64,000 bases of DNA from Kitasatospora humi (GCF_020907985.1 NZ_JAJJPA010000027.1:25540-89539); one strand, 5' to 3'; shown: positions 16,653 through 25,747, numbered from the stretch's first letter. The notes: generated by a model from the letters alone, not told the origin. Translations and numbers: made by a program.

Positions 16653-17147
16653 GTGACGACACGTGGCGTCCTGTTCATCCACTCCGCGCCCCGCGCGCTG
16701 TGCCCGCACGTCGAATGGGCGGTGGCGGGCGTGCTCGGTGCGCGGGTCAACCTCGACTGGATCCGCCAGCCGGCCGCCCCCGGCCAGTGGCGGTCCGAGC
16801 TCTCCTGGCAGGGGGAGGTGGGCACCGCCGCCAAGCTGGCCTCCGCCCTGCGCGGCTGGCAGCTGATGCGCTACGAGGTGACCAGCGAGCCCTGCGCCGC
16901 CGCCGAGGGCGAGCGCTACTCCAGCACCCCGAGCCTGGGCATCTTCCACGCCGTCACCGGCGTCCACGGGGACATCCTGATCCCCGAGGACCGGCTGCGC
17001 GCGGTGCTGGCGCGGGCCCGCAGCGAGGGCAGCGACCTGGAGGCCGAGCTGGCCCGGCTGCTCGGCAAGCCCTGGGACGACGAGTTGGAGCCGTTCCGCT
17101 ACGCCGGCGAGGGCGCGCCGGTGCGCTGGCTGCACCAAGTCGTCTGA
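16653..17147 (+). CDS. DUF3145 domain-containing protein
   Basis: 164-residue protein matching the conserved actinobacterial DUF3145 family over its whole length (TTRGVLFIHSAPRALCPHVE at the N-terminus, WDDELEPFRYAGEGAPVRWL at the C-terminus). The function of the family is unknown. The GTG at 16653 is selected because GGAGG lies 5 nt upstream and the conserved family begins there; the longer upstream frame is not conserved in character. It converges on fabF, separated by a strong hairpin. Confidence 0.9.
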   Translation: MTTRGVLFIHSAPRALCPHVEWAVAGVLGARVNLDWIRQPAAPGQWRSELSWQGEVGTAAKLASALRGWQLMRYEVTSEPCAAAEGERYSSTPSLGIFHAVTGVHGDILIPEDRLRAVLARARSEGSDLEAELARLLGKPWDDELEPFRYAGEGAPVRWLHQVV

Positions 17148-17155
17148 GCATGCGT

Positions 17156-17188
17156 CAGGGGCGCCCTCCGCGGCGGAGGACGCCCCTG
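17156..17188. terminator. Bidirectional terminator between DUF3145 gene and fabF
   Basis: CAGGGGCG pairs with CGCCCCTG, and the inner CCTCCG pairs with CGGAGG around a CGG loop, giving a long stem exactly in the 53-bp gap between two convergent stop codons. It is followed by TGGCC on the + strand, without a U-tract. Confidence 0.8.
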
Positions 17189-17200
17189 GCCGACCGGCCG

Positions 17201-18466
17201 TCAGACGGTGCGGAAGGCCAGCACCACGTTGTGGCCGCCGAAGCCGAACGAGTTGTTCAGCGCGGCGATCCGGCCCTGCGGCAGCTCACGCGGCTCGAAG
17301 CGCACGATGTCCGCGTCGACCTCGTCGTCCAGGTCCTCGACGTTGATGGTCGGCGGGGCCTGCCGGTGGTGCAGGGCCAGCACGGTGGCGACCGTCTCGA
17401 CCCCGCCGGCGCCGCCCAGCAGGTGGCCGGTCATCGACTTGGTGGCCGAGATCGCCACGTGGTCCAGGTGCTCGCCGAGCTCCTTGCGCAGCGCCTTGAT
17501 CTCCGCGACGTCGCCCTGCGGGGTCGAGGTGGCGTGCGCGTTGACGTGCACCACGGCGGCCTTGTCCAGGTCGGTGTGCTCGAACAGCTGGGCCAGCGCG
17601 CGGGCCACGCCGGAGCCGGTCGGCTCGGGCTGGGCGATGTGGTGGGCGTCCGAGGAGAGGCCCTGGCCGACCGCCTCGCAGTAGACCCGGGCACCGCGCT
17701 TGGCCGCGTGCTCGGCCGACTCCAGGACGACCACGCCGGCGCCCTCGCCGAGCACGAAGCCGTCCCGGGCCTTGTCGTAGGGGCGGGAGGCGCGCAGCGG
17801 CTCGTCGTTGCGCTTGGACATCGCCATCATGCTGGCGAACGCGGCCACCGGCAGCGGGTGGATCGCGGCTTCGGTGCCGCCGGCCACCACCACGTCGGCG
17901 CGGCCGGTGCGGATCATCTCGATCGCGTAGCCGATCGCCTCGGCGCCGGAGGCGCAGGCCGAGACCGGGGTGTGCACGCCGGCCTGGGCACCGACCTCGA
18001 TGCCGACGTTGGCGGACGGGCTGTTGGGCATCAGCATCGGCACGGTGTGCGGGGACACCTTGCGGGCGCCCTTCTCGCGCAGCACGTCGTACTGGTCGAG
18101 CAGGGTGGTGACGCCGCCGATGCCGGAGGCGATCACGGAACCCAGGCGCTCGGGGTCGAGCGGGGAGGCCTCATCGGTGGCCGGCTGCTCGTAGCCGGCG
18201 TCGGCCCAGGCCTCGCGGGCGGCGATCAGGGCGAACTGCGCCGAGCGGTCCAGCTTGCGCAGCAGCGGGCGGGGCAGCACCTCGGCGGGCTCGACGGCGC
18301 TGCGGGCGGCGATCCGCACCGGCAGGTCGGCGGCCCAGTCCTCCTCCAGCGCACGCACACCGGAGCGGCCGGCCAGCAGCCCCTCCCAGGTCGAGGCGGC
18401 GTCCCCGCCGAGCGGCGTGAAGGCGCCGATACCCGTGACTACCACGGTGCGGTTTTCAGTGGTCAC
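17201..18466 (-). CDS. fabF: Beta-ketoacyl-ACP synthase II
   Basis: Elongating condensing enzyme of type II fatty-acid synthesis, joining malonyl-ACP to a growing acyl-ACP. The 421-residue length is standard. The Cys-His-His triad is visible: Cys171 in VSACASGAEA, His in NAHATSTPQGD and His in KSMTGHLLGGAG; the GFGGHN motif closes the C-terminus. Last gene of the fabD-fabH-acpP-fabF operon, 83 bp after acpP. Confidence 0.96.
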   Translation of the reverse strand: MTTENRTVVVTGIGAFTPLGGDAASTWEGLLAGRSGVRALEEDWAADLPVRIAARSAVEPAEVLPRPLLRKLDRSAQFALIAAREAWADAGYEQPATDEASPLDPERLGSVIASGIGGVTTLLDQYDVLREKGARKVSPHTVPMLMPNSPSANVGIEVGAQAGVHTPVSACASGAEAIGYAIEMIRTGRADVVVAGGTEAAIHPLPVAAFASMMAMSKRNDEPLRASRPYDKARDGFVLGEGAGVVVLESAEHAAKRGARVYCEAVGQGLSSDAHHIAQPEPTGSGVARALAQLFEHTDLDKAAVVHVNAHATSTPQGDVAEIKALRKELGEHLDHVAISATKSMTGHLLGGAGGVETVATVLALHHRQAPPTINVEDLDDEVDADIVRFEPRELPQGRIAALNNSFGFGGHNVVLAFRTV

Positions 18467-18549
18467 TGGTTGTCTTCTCTCAACGTGTGGCGGGGTTCGG
18501 GGAGGGTGGAGTCCGGCGGGACGGCCGGAGCCGCCCCGCCGGTCGTCAA

Positions 18550-18798
18550 TCAGGCGGCGTTGGTGAGGATGTAGTTCACGGCGTCGCCAACGGTCTTCAG
18601 GTTCTTGACCTCGTCGTCCGGGATCTTGACGTCGAAGCGCTCCTCGGCGGCCACGACGACCTCGACCATGGACAGCGAGTCGACGTCGAGGTCGTCGGTG
18701 AAGGACTTGTCCAGCTCGACGTCCTCCTGCGGAATGCCGGCGATCTCGTTGACGATCTCGGCAAGACCGGAAAGGACCTCGTCCTGGGTGTGAGCCAT
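18550..18798 (-). CDS. acpP: Acyl carrier protein
   Basis: 82-residue acidic four-helix carrier. The phosphopantetheine attachment serine is Ser41 in the DVDSLSMVEV motif, which is modified by holo-ACP synthase. It carries the growing chain for FabH and FabF encoded on either side. AAGAGGAG-type ribosome-binding sequence precedes the ATG. Position between fabH and fabF is the standard streptomycete order. Confidence 0.97.
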   Translation of the reverse strand: MAHTQDEVLSGLAEIVNEIAGIPQEDVELDKSFTDDLDVDSLSMVEVVVAAEERFDVKIPDDEVKNLKTVGDAVNYILTNAA

Positions 18799-18877
18799 CT
18801 TGGCTGCTCCTCTTGGTGTGGAAGGCGCTTCACTGGTGCGACGCGCCGATTGACGGTACTTAAGGCGATTGCGTTGC

Positions 18878-19915
18878 CTAAGGGAGGGTAACGACTGCTG
18901 CCGCGTACACGAGACCCGCCCCGAACCCGATGATCAGTGCGAGGTCGCCGCTCTTGGCCTCACCGGTCTGCAGCATTCGCTCCATGGCCAGCGGGATCGA
19001 GGCCGCGGAGGTGTTGCCGGTCTCGGCGATGTCGCGGGCCACCGGCACGGAGGCCGGCAGCTTGAGGGCCTTGATCATGGCATCGGTGATGCGCATGTTG
19101 GCCTGGTGCGGGATGAAGGCTCCCAACTGGTCGGCGGTGACACCGGCCGCGTCCAGGGCCTGCTGGGCGACCTTGGCCATCTCCCAGACCGCCCAGCGGA
19201 AGACCGGCTGGCCGTCCATCCGCAGCGCGGGCCAGCGCGCCTCGTCGCCGGTGCTGCCGTTGATGGCGTCCGGCTTGGCGAAGGCGGTGTCCCAGGCCTC
19301 GGTCTGGCTGATCAGGTCCTTCTGGGTGGCGTCCGATCCCCAGACCACCTTGCCGATGCCGGGGGTGTCGGACGGGCCGACCACGGCCGCGCCGGCGCCG
19401 TCACCGAAGATGAAGGCGGTGGAACGGTCGTGAACGTCCGTCATGTCGCTGAGCCGCTCGACCCCGATGACCAGCACGTACTCGGCGCTGCCGCCGCGGA
19501 TCATGCCGTCCGCCAGGTTGATGCCGTAGCCGAAGCCGGCGCAGGCGGCCGAGATGTCGAAGGCGGGCGCGGTCGGGCAGCCCAGCTTCAGCGAGATCTC
19601 GGTGGCGACCGCGGGGGTCTGCTTGAAGTGCGAGACGGTGGAGACGATCACCGCGCCGATCTGGTCGGCGGTGATCCCGGCCTGGGCGATCGCCTTGCCG
19701 GCGGCCTGCACCGACATCTCGGCGACCGACTCCTCCGGGCCGGCCCAGCGGCGCTCGGTGATGCCACTGCGGGTGCGGATCCACTCGTCGGAGGAGTCGA
19801 TCCACTCCAGCACCTCGGAGTTGGGGACCACGCGGACCGGACGGTAGCCGCCGACCCCGTGGATCCGGGAGTGGGCCGCACCGGTGACGGGACGGATCTG
19901 CGGGACTGCGGTCAT
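18878..19915 (-). CDS. fabH: Beta-ketoacyl-ACP synthase III
   Basis: Starts fatty-acid chains by condensing an acyl-CoA primer with malonyl-ACP; in streptomycetes it accepts branched primers. 345 residues. Catalytic triad: Cys125 in ISAACAGFGYG, His in FIPHQANMRI and Asn in ETGNTSAASIP. The ATG at 19915 overlaps the fabD stop (ATGA), so the two are translationally coupled; a longer upstream frame lies inside fabD and is rejected. Confidence 0.96.
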   Translation of the reverse strand: MTAVPQIRPVTGAAHSRIHGVGGYRPVRVVPNSEVLEWIDSSDEWIRTRSGITERRWAGPEESVAEMSVQAAGKAIAQAGITADQIGAVIVSTVSHFKQTPAVATEISLKLGCPTAPAFDISAACAGFGYGINLADGMIRGGSAEYVLVIGVERLSDMTDVHDRSTAFIFGDGAGAAVVGPSDTPGIGKVVWGSDATQKDLISQTEAWDTAFAKPDAINGSTGDEARWPALRMDGQPVFRWAVWEMAKVAQQALDAAGVTADQLGAFIPHQANMRITDAMIKALKLPASVPVARDIAETGNTSAASIPLAMERMLQTGEAKSGDLALIIGFGAGLVYAAAVVTLP

Positions 19916-20856
19916 GCGGAGAGCTCCTCGGTGGCGTGCTCGGCGATCAGCTCGCGGGCCTTGTCCAGGTCGGCCGGAGACTTCAGGGCCAGAGTCGCCA
20001 CGCCCTTGACGTTGCGCTTGATCAAGCCGGTGAGGGTGCCGGCCGGAGCGAGCTCGATGACGCAGGTGGCGCCGAGCTGTCCGATCGTCTCCATGCACAG
20101 GTCCCACCGGACCGGGTTCGCCACCTGGGCGACCAGCCGGGAGAGCACCTCGGCACCGCCGGCGACCACCTCGCCGTCCTTGTTGGACAGGTAGCGCACC
20201 GCCGGGTCGGACACAGTCAGGGTAGGCGCCAGCTCGGCCAGCCGGGTGACCCCGGGGGCCATGTAGTCGGTGTGGAAGGCGCCGGCCACCTTCAGCACGA
20301 TCAACTTGGCCCTGGCCGGCGGGTCGGCCCGCAGGGCCTCCAGCGCGTCCAAGGAACCGGCGGCCACGATCTGGCCGCCGCCGTTGTTGTTCGCCGCCAC
20401 CAGGCCGTGCTCGGCGAGCTTGGCCGCGACATCCTCCGGGTCGCCGCCGAGCACCGCCGTCATGCCGGTCTCGGTCACCGCGGCCGCGGCGGCCATCGCC
20501 CGGCCGCGCTCGCGCACGAAGGTCAGGGCGTCGGTGGCGTCCAGCACGCCCGCCAGGGCCGCGGTGGTGATCTCACCGACGCTGTGGCCGGCGACCGCGC
20601 CGACCAGCCGGCGGGCCTCCTCCTCGTCCGGGAAGAGCGCCCTGGCCGTCACCAGACCGCTCGCGACCAGCAGCGGCTGCGCGACGGCGGTGTCCTTGAT
20701 CTCCTCGGCGGTGGCATCGGTGCCGTAGTGCACCAGATCGATCCCGGCCGCCTCCGACCAGCTGCGCAGCCGGTCGGCCACGCCGTCCAGCTCCAGCCAG
20801 GGAGCGAGCATTCCGGGGGACTGAGCACCCTGTCCAGGGGCGACGATAACGAGCAC
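19912..20856 (-). CDS. fabD: Malonyl-CoA:ACP transacylase
   Basis: Loads malonyl groups from CoA onto AcpP. 314 residues with the nucleophile Ser92 in GHSVGE, the N-terminal APGQGAQ oxyanion segment, and the His in GAFHTDYM. First gene of the fab operon, 96 bp downstream of fasR on the same strand; a perfect palindrome lies in this gap. Overlaps fabH by 4 bp. Confidence 0.96.
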   Translation of the reverse strand: MLVIVAPGQGAQSPGMLAPWLELDGVADRLRSWSEAAGIDLVHYGTDATAEEIKDTAVAQPLLVASGLVTARALFPDEEEARRLVGAVAGHSVGEITTAALAGVLDATDALTFVRERGRAMAAAAAVTETGMTAVLGGDPEDVAAKLAEHGLVAANNNGGGQIVAAGSLDALEALRADPPARAKLIVLKVAGAFHTDYMAPGVTRLAELAPTLTVSDPAVRYLSNKDGEVVAGGAEVLSRLVAQVANPVRWDLCMETIGQLGATCVIELAPAGTLTGLIKRNVKGVATLALKSPADLDKARELIAEHATEELSA

Positions 20857-20925
20857 GGTTCAACCCTCTCTCGCCCGACCCCCGAGGACGGGTAGGCGAC
20901 GGTAACGAAGAAAAGCACCTCGGAT

Positions 20926-20940
20926 TGTGGAGTCTCCACA
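20926..20940. promoter_or_regulatory. Palindrome in the fasR-fabD gap, candidate FasR operator
   Basis: TGTGGAG-T-CTCCACA is a perfect 7-bp inverted repeat about 70 bp upstream of the fabD start, where the fab operon promoter is expected. FasR is known to bind the fabD promoter region in S. coelicolor; that this palindrome is its site is inference. Confidence 0.48.
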
Positions 20941-20952
20941 GGGCAGGAAAAG

Positions 20953-22239
20953 TCAGTCCGCGGTGGACTCCAGTCGGCCGAGCGCAAGTGCAATACGCAG
21001 CGTGAAGGCCGAACGGACGTCCGACGGGGCGTACCCCGTGACGTCGGTCACACGACGCAGCCGGTAGCGCACGGTGTTGGGGTGGACGAAGAGCATCCGG
21101 GCGGCCCCCTCCAGCGAAGAGGCCTGCTCCAGATAGACACTCAGCGTCTCCAGCAGTGCCGACCCGGCCTCGTCCAGCGGTGTGTAGATCTCCTCCACCA
21201 GCTGGCGGCGCGCCACCTGGTCGCCGGCGAGCGCGCGCTCGGGCAGCAGGTCGTCGGCGAGCACCGGGCGCGGCGCGTCCGGCCAGGCGGCGCAGGCCTT
21301 CAGCCCGGTCGCGGCGGCGTGCGCCGAGCGGGTCGCGGACAGCAGGTCGCCCACTGTCGGGCCGACCACCACCGGGCCGGGCGCGAACTGGCCGATCAGC
21401 GCCCGGGCCGCGTGCACCGGCTCCTTGTCGCCGCCGACCACCACCACCAGACGCTTGCCCAGCACCCCGGTCAGCACCTGCAGCCGGGCGTACCGCGCGG
21501 CCCGGCGGATCGCCTCCACCACCGCCTCGCTGTCCCCGTCCGGCGCGTTGCCCATCACCACCCGCACCTGGCTGGGCTGGCCCCAGCCGAGCGCGGCGGC
21601 CCGGGAGAGCAGGCCCTCGTCGGCGTCCCCGGAGAGCAGGGAGTTGACCACCAGCGCCTCGAGCCGGGCGTCCCAGGCACCCCGGGCCTCCGCGGCCTGG
21701 GCGTACACCTGGGCGGTGGCGAAGGCGATCTCCCGGGCGTAGACCAGCACCGACTGGCGCATGCCGTCCTCGTCGCCCGGCGCCGCGACCTCGGGGATCG
21801 CCTCCTCCATCACCTCGATGGTGGTACGGATCAGCTCCACGGTCTGACGCAGCGTGATCGCCCGGGTCAGCTCGCGCGGGGCGGTGCCGAACACGTCCGT
21901 GCTGATCGCCTGCGGGGCCTCCGGGTGGCGGTACCACTCGGTGAAGGCCGCGATGCCCGCCTGGGCCACCAGGCCGATCCAGGAGCGGTGCTCCGGCGGC
22001 ATCCTGCGGTACCAGCCCAGTTGGTCGTCCATCCGGGAGATCGCCGCGGTGGCCAGCTTCCCTGACGCCTTCTCCAGCCGCTTCAGGGTTGCGGCGCGCA
22101 GCTCGGCGCGCTCGGCGGCCAGTCGCCGCTCCACGGCGGTGCCGCCGGAGGTCGCGGTCTGGCGCACGCGTCGGGGGCCCGAGGGACGGGCGGCCTTCGG
22201 GGACGGCTGCTGCACGGGTGGATCTGAGGGGTCTGGCAC
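20953..22239 (-). CDS. fasR: Fatty-acid biosynthesis regulator FasR (PucR/CdaR-type helix-turn-helix)
   Basis: Transcriptional activator of the fab operon in streptomycetes. The 428-residue protein has a basic N-terminus, a long helical sensory region, a GGDEF-related middle part, and a C-terminal PucR-type HTH with SVYLEQASSLEGAARMLFVHPNTVRYRLRRVTDVTG (about residues 365-400). Location directly upstream of fabD on the same strand is the diagnostic synteny. The GTG start at 22239 begins VPDPSDPPVQ; starts a little downstream are possible. Confidence 0.93.
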   Translation of the reverse strand: MPDPSDPPVQQPSPKAARPSGPRRVRQTATSGGTAVERRLAAERAELRAATLKRLEKASGKLATAAISRMDDQLGWYRRMPPEHRSWIGLVAQAGIAAFTEWYRHPEAPQAISTDVFGTAPRELTRAITLRQTVELIRTTIEVMEEAIPEVAAPGDEDGMRQSVLVYAREIAFATAQVYAQAAEARGAWDARLEALVVNSLLSGDADEGLLSRAAALGWGQPSQVRVVMGNAPDGDSEAVVEAIRRAARYARLQVLTGVLGKRLVVVVGGDKEPVHAARALIGQFAPGPVVVGPTVGDLLSATRSAHAAATGLKACAAWPDAPRPVLADDLLPERALAGDQVARRQLVEEIYTPLDEAGSALLETLSVYLEQASSLEGAARMLFVHPNTVRYRLRRVTDVTGYAPSDVRSAFTLRIALALGRLESTAD

Positions 22240-22302
22240 AGGGACAAGAGTGCCTCACCGTACGTGGTGCCCGCACCCGCCCCCCGCACCTGACCCGCTA
22301 CG

Positions 22303-23082
22303 GTGGGTCAGGTGACCGATCCCGAGCGCCCACGGGCCGACCTGCGCCGCACCACCGAGCGGTACGTCTCCGAACCCGCCGCCGGAGTGCTGACCCGGCA
22401 CGCGTTCTCCTTCTCCGGGCACTACGACCCGAAGAACCTGCACTTCGGCGCCCTGCTGGCGTGCAACGAGGAGACCCTGGCCCCCGGCGCCGGCTTCGAC
22501 GAGCACCGGCACCGGGACACCGAGATCATCACCTTCGTGCTCGACGGCGCGCTGGCGCACCGCGACACCGACGGTCACGCCGGGGTGGTGCGCCCGGGCA
22601 TGGTGCAGCACCTGAGCGCCGGCTCCGGCATCGCGCACACCGAACGCAACGTCGGCGGGGCCGACGTTCCGGTGCGGTTCGTGCAGATGTGGCTGCAGCC
22701 GGACGTCTTCGGCACCGACCCCGCCTACGGGCTGCGCCGGGTCCCCGAGGGGGCGGGCCTGACCCTGCTGGCCTCCGGGATGACCCGGGACGCCGACACC
22801 GGGGCGCTGCGGCTGCGGCGCTCGGACGCGGCCCTCTGGCTGGTCACCGCCGACCCGGACGAGGCGCTGCCCGAGCTCCCCGAGGCCCCCTACCGCTACG
22901 CCCATCTGACGGCCGGTTCACTCGGCTACCGCACCATCCCCGGGCCGCGCGGCCAGGGCCGCTCGCTCACCCCGGGCGACAGCGTGCGGATCACCGGGGA
23001 GGCGTTCGCGGCGCCGGTGGCCGGTGAGCAGGGGGCCCAACTGCTGCTCTGGGAGATGCACTCGGGCCTGAAGTACGGCTGA
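22303..23082 (+). CDS. Pirin family protein
   Basis: Bicupin protein of the pirin/YhaK type; some members are quercetinases or iron-dependent redox regulators. 259 residues, with the N-terminal cupin metal-binding residues in FDEHRHRDTEIITFVLDGALAH and GSGIAHTERN. The C-terminal cupin is more degenerate. The GTG at 22303 is used; a second GTG at 22312 is equally plausible. Divergent from fasR and convergent with the dioxygenase gene, only 5 bp apart at the stops. Confidence 0.88.
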   Translation: MGQVTDPERPRADLRRTTERYVSEPAAGVLTRHAFSFSGHYDPKNLHFGALLACNEETLAPGAGFDEHRHRDTEIITFVLDGALAHRDTDGHAGVVRPGMVQHLSAGSGIAHTERNVGGADVPVRFVQMWLQPDVFGTDPAYGLRRVPEGAGLTLLASGMTRDADTGALRLRRSDAALWLVTADPDEALPELPEAPYRYAHLTAGSLGYRTIPGPRGQGRSLTPGDSVRITGEAFAAPVAGEQGAQLLLWEMHSGLKYG

Positions 23083-23087
23083 GCCGG

Positions 23088-23873
23088 CTACCCGAGGGCG
23101 CGGATGACGGCGCGCTCGACCGGCGAGTAGGCGCCGTCGGGTCGGCTCAGCCGCAGCGGTCCGGCCGGGACCAGCGGCGGCTGGGCGATGAACCGGGCGG
23201 TGCTGCCGCGGTTGGGCTGGGCCGCGTGGATCAGGAACGGGTGGCACAGGTAGACGTCCCCGGCCCGTCCGGTGGCGAGCGCGGTCTCCCGGTCCGGTGC
23301 GTCCAGCCGGCCGTCCCGGTCCATCCGGGCGCACAGCTCGAAGAGGTCGGCGCCCCGCTCACCGTACTCCCGCAGGTAGCGGGGCACGTCCAGGTGCGAG
23401 CCGACCTTGATCCGGGTGGGTCCGTCGGCCTCGGTCACGTCGGAGAACAGGAAGAGCATCAGCAGCGCCCGGCCGCGGGAGCGCAGGTTGAGCCGGTAGC
23501 CGCTCTCGCCCTCGGGGGTGTAGCCGGCGTCCATGTGCCAGCCGGTGTCCCCGGGGTCGGCGGCGTGCGGAAACCGGATCGGGAAGGTGCCCAGGCCGGC
23601 GCACGGCACCCAGCGCCCCTCGCCGACCAACTGGTCGAAGGCACCGTGCAGCCGCTCGGTGGTCGCGGCCCGCCGGAACGGCGCGGTCCCGTAGCCCTGG
23701 AGGCGGATCACCGGCTCGGTCCAGCTGCTCGGGTCCGCCGGATCACAGCCGGTCTCCTGCCAGAGGAACTCGCGGCACTCCTTGGCCAGTTCGCGGGGGA
23801 AGGCCTCCCGCAGCCGGACGAACCCGGCGGTGGTGAACCGGTCGATCTCTTCGGTGGTGAGCACGTTCGACAC
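23088..23873 (-). CDS. Phytanoyl-CoA dioxygenase (PhyH) family protein
   Basis: Probable Fe(II)/2-oxoglutarate-dependent hydroxylase, 261 residues. The iron-binding facial triad appears as His and Asp in GWHMDAGY (about residues 113-120) and His in YLCHPFLIHAAQPN (about 215-225), with the 2-oxoglutarate-binding Arg downstream in STARFIAQPPLV. Substrate unknown. Ends 5 bp from the pirin gene; the two converge and are unlikely to be co-transcribed. Confidence 0.84.
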   Translation of the reverse strand: MSNVLTTEEIDRFTTAGFVRLREAFPRELAKECREFLWQETGCDPADPSSWTEPVIRLQGYGTAPFRRAATTERLHGAFDQLVGEGRWVPCAGLGTFPIRFPHAADPGDTGWHMDAGYTPEGESGYRLNLRSRGRALLMLFLFSDVTEADGPTRIKVGSHLDVPRYLREYGERGADLFELCARMDRDGRLDAPDRETALATGRAGDVYLCHPFLIHAAQPNRGSTARFIAQPPLVPAGPLRLSRPDGAYSPVERAVIRALG

Positions 23874-23937
23874 ACCCGTGATCCTCCGCCGGGCGCGCCG
23901 TGCCGGGCAACCGAATTGTCGGGCGTGCCCTGAACGC

Positions 23938-24090
23938 TCAGCCCGCCGGCGTGGTGCGCGCCCACAGCTCGGCCAACAGCCGGTTCACCGCCTCGGGCTG
24001 CTCCTGGTGCGGGGCGGGCACGGCGCCGGGGACCAGGGCCCGCCGGGCGCCGTCCTGCCAGACCGTCACCGTCACCGGTTCGCGTCGCAT
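23938..24090 (-). pseudogene. Remnant of an alpha/beta-hydrolase C-terminus, or a 50-residue protein
   Basis: A 50-residue frame starting at the ATG at 24090. Its second half (VPGAVPAPHQEQPEAVNRLL) resembles the last helix and catalytic-His region of alpha/beta hydrolases, where the family has GHxPHxExPExVN; the catalytic His position is replaced (VPAPHQ), and no upstream domain is present. Most likely a decayed gene end, although a short functional ORF cannot be excluded. Confidence 0.42.
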
Positions 24091-24208
24091 GTCTGGAGTC
24101 TACGGCGCGTCAGTTCGCCCCGCGCCCGCTCCCGCCCCCGCATCGTCAGCATGTGGTGATCACCGCAAGTCGGCTTGCGGGGACGGGTGCGACGGCGGGG
24201 CCGGTTCG

Positions 24209-25366
24209 TCAACCAGCGCCGTGCAGTTGGACCACCGCGTACCGTCCGCTGGTGCGCCAGGCCTCGCCAGTGGTGTCGAGTTCCCGGACCACCGCCTCGG
24301 ACAGGCCGGTGACCACGTCCGACTTGAGGGTGCGCAGGGCGGCCACCGGCGCCGGGAAGTAGCCGGCCACCTCGGCGAACGGCACGGTCGGCGGCCACAG
24401 CCGATCACCCACCAGGCGGCGGTAGTTGAGGTCGCCCTTCAGGATCGTCACAGTGGCGCGGGCGAACTCGGCGGCCAATTCGGCGGGTAGTTCGCGGTAC
24501 GGCAGCGGGGCGCAGAAGAAGGCGTGGGTGCGGACCGTCAGGGTGCCGTCGGCGATCGCCTGCCAGAGGCGGTCGCCGATCGCGCCGGCCTTGGAGCCGC
24601 GCAGCCGCCCGACGGCCGCCAGGACGTCCGCCATCACGGCGTCGGAGACGTAGTAGGGCTGCGGCTTCACCCAGAGCGCCACTTCGGCCGCCAGGCCGCT
24701 GGTCAGCAGGTGGTCGATCAGCACCAGGTCGGGCAGCAGCTCACGCCCGGCGTTGTCCGCCACCAGGTCGACCCGTCCGCCCGCCGCCCGTTCCAACTCC
24801 CGCCACAGCGATGGTCCGTCGTCCACCAGCAGGCCGGTGGCGGTGGCGGCACCCGGGTCGTTGGTGATCCGGAACCCGAGGTCGGCCCGGTTGCCCCAGA
24901 GCGCGGAAGTCAGCAGCGCCGCCCGCCGGTTGGGCTCCGGGAGGTCGAGCAGCGCGATCAGGGCCGTCAACTCGTCGTCCACCGCCGGGTTCGCCAGCTC
25001 GGCGCTCTTCAGCGGGGCGAACGGGTCGACGCCCTGCCAGGCCCCGGCCGTGAAGTAGCCGGTGGCCTGGAGGAGCCGGCGGTAGAAGTAGCTTTCCGCC
25101 CAGAGGAACGGTGCCTCGCCCCAGGGCAGCCCCCACAGCCCGTCACCCCAGCGCAGCCACTGCTCGTGGTCGGGGGCGTCCGGCGGCAGCGCGGTGAGTA
25201 CGCCCGCGGTGCTCTCGGTCAGCAGTCGCTGGAGCGCCTGCCGCTCGGGCGGCCCGTACGGCAGCGCGTCCAGCACCTGCCGCAGCAGCTCGGGGTGCCG
25301 CCGGTGGAAGACGCTCCAGGGGAAGGAGCGCGGATCGCTGCTGAGGATCACCGGTGCGTCGGGCAT
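24209..25366 (-). CDS. DUF89 / ARMT1-type damage-control phosphatase
   Basis: 385-residue protein of the DUF89 family, metal-dependent phosphatases proposed to hydrolyse damaged phosphometabolites. The metal-binding core LVADNAGRELLPDLVLIDHLL (about residues 195-215) is clear, with WVKPQPYYVSDAV and FCAPLPYRELPAEL downstream. The start is placed at MPDAPVIL (25366), as in relatives; the ORF extends to 25420 but would overlap the upstream XRE gene. 19 bp after that regulator on the same strand, so probably one transcript. Confidence 0.87.
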   Translation of the reverse strand: MPDAPVILSSDPRSFPWSVFHRRHPELLRQVLDALPYGPPERQALQRLLTESTAGVLTALPPDAPDHEQWLRWGDGLWGLPWGEAPFLWAESYFYRRLLQATGYFTAGAWQGVDPFAPLKSAELANPAVDDELTALIALLDLPEPNRRAALLTSALWGNRADLGFRITNDPGAATATGLLVDDGPSLWRELERAAGGRVDLVADNAGRELLPDLVLIDHLLTSGLAAEVALWVKPQPYYVSDAVMADVLAAVGRLRGSKAGAIGDRLWQAIADGTLTVRTHAFFCAPLPYRELPAELAAEFARATVTILKGDLNYRRLVGDRLWPPTVPFAEVAGYFPAPVAALRTLKSDVVTGLSEAVVRELDTTGEAWRTSGRYAVVQLHGAG

Positions 25367-25385
25367 GGCCGGGTCCGCCCTTTCG

Positions 25386-25682
25386 TCAGGCTGCTGCTTC
25401 GGTAACCGCTGCTTCGGCATTCGCTGTTCCGGTGTCCGCCGCCGGGGCGCAGAGCTTCACCAGGTCGTCCAGTGACAGCTCCAGGGCGGCGGCGAGGGCG
25501 GCGATGGTGAAGAACGCCGGCGTGGGGGCCCGGCCGGTCTCGATCTTGCGGAGGGTCTCGGTGGACAGGCCCGCCTGTGCGGCGACCTGCACCATGCTCC
25601 GCTCGCCGCGGGCCTGCCGGAGCAGGGCGCCGAGCCGTTCGCCGCGTTCGCGTTCCTGGGGGGTGAGGGGAGTGCGCACCAT
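25386..25682 (-). CDS. XRE-family helix-turn-helix regulator
   Basis: 98-residue DNA-binding protein consisting mainly of a Cro/C1 HTH (LGALLRQARGERSMVQVAAQAGLSTETLRKIETGRAPTPAFFTIAALAAALELSLDDLVKLC). The start at 25682 (MVRTPLTPQE) is preferred to an ATG nine codons upstream. Divergent from the methionine aminopeptidase gene with a 65-bp shared promoter region holding a palindrome, and upstream of the DUF89 gene. Confidence 0.86.
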   Translation of the reverse strand: MVRTPLTPQERERGERLGALLRQARGERSMVQVAAQAGLSTETLRKIETGRAPTPAFFTIAALAAALELSLDDLVKLCAPAADTGTANAEAAVTEAAA

Positions 25683-25709
25683 GGCGCCAATACTAATGCC
25701 GTGATACAA

Positions 25710-25719
25710 ATACCGGTAT
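25710..25719. promoter_or_regulatory. Palindromic candidate operator ATACCGGTAT
   Basis: A perfect 10-bp palindrome in an AT-rich 65-bp gap between the divergent XRE regulator and methionine aminopeptidase genes. Position suits autoregulation by the XRE protein and control of map. Confidence 0.42.
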
Positions 25720-25747
25720 AAGAATTGGGTCCAGGGAGGAGTGGACG

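Noticed and set aside
23938..24090. Annotation as a full alpha/beta hydrolase gene
   Set aside because: Only about 25 residues resemble the family C-terminus and no nucleophile elbow is present, so it is listed as a remnant.
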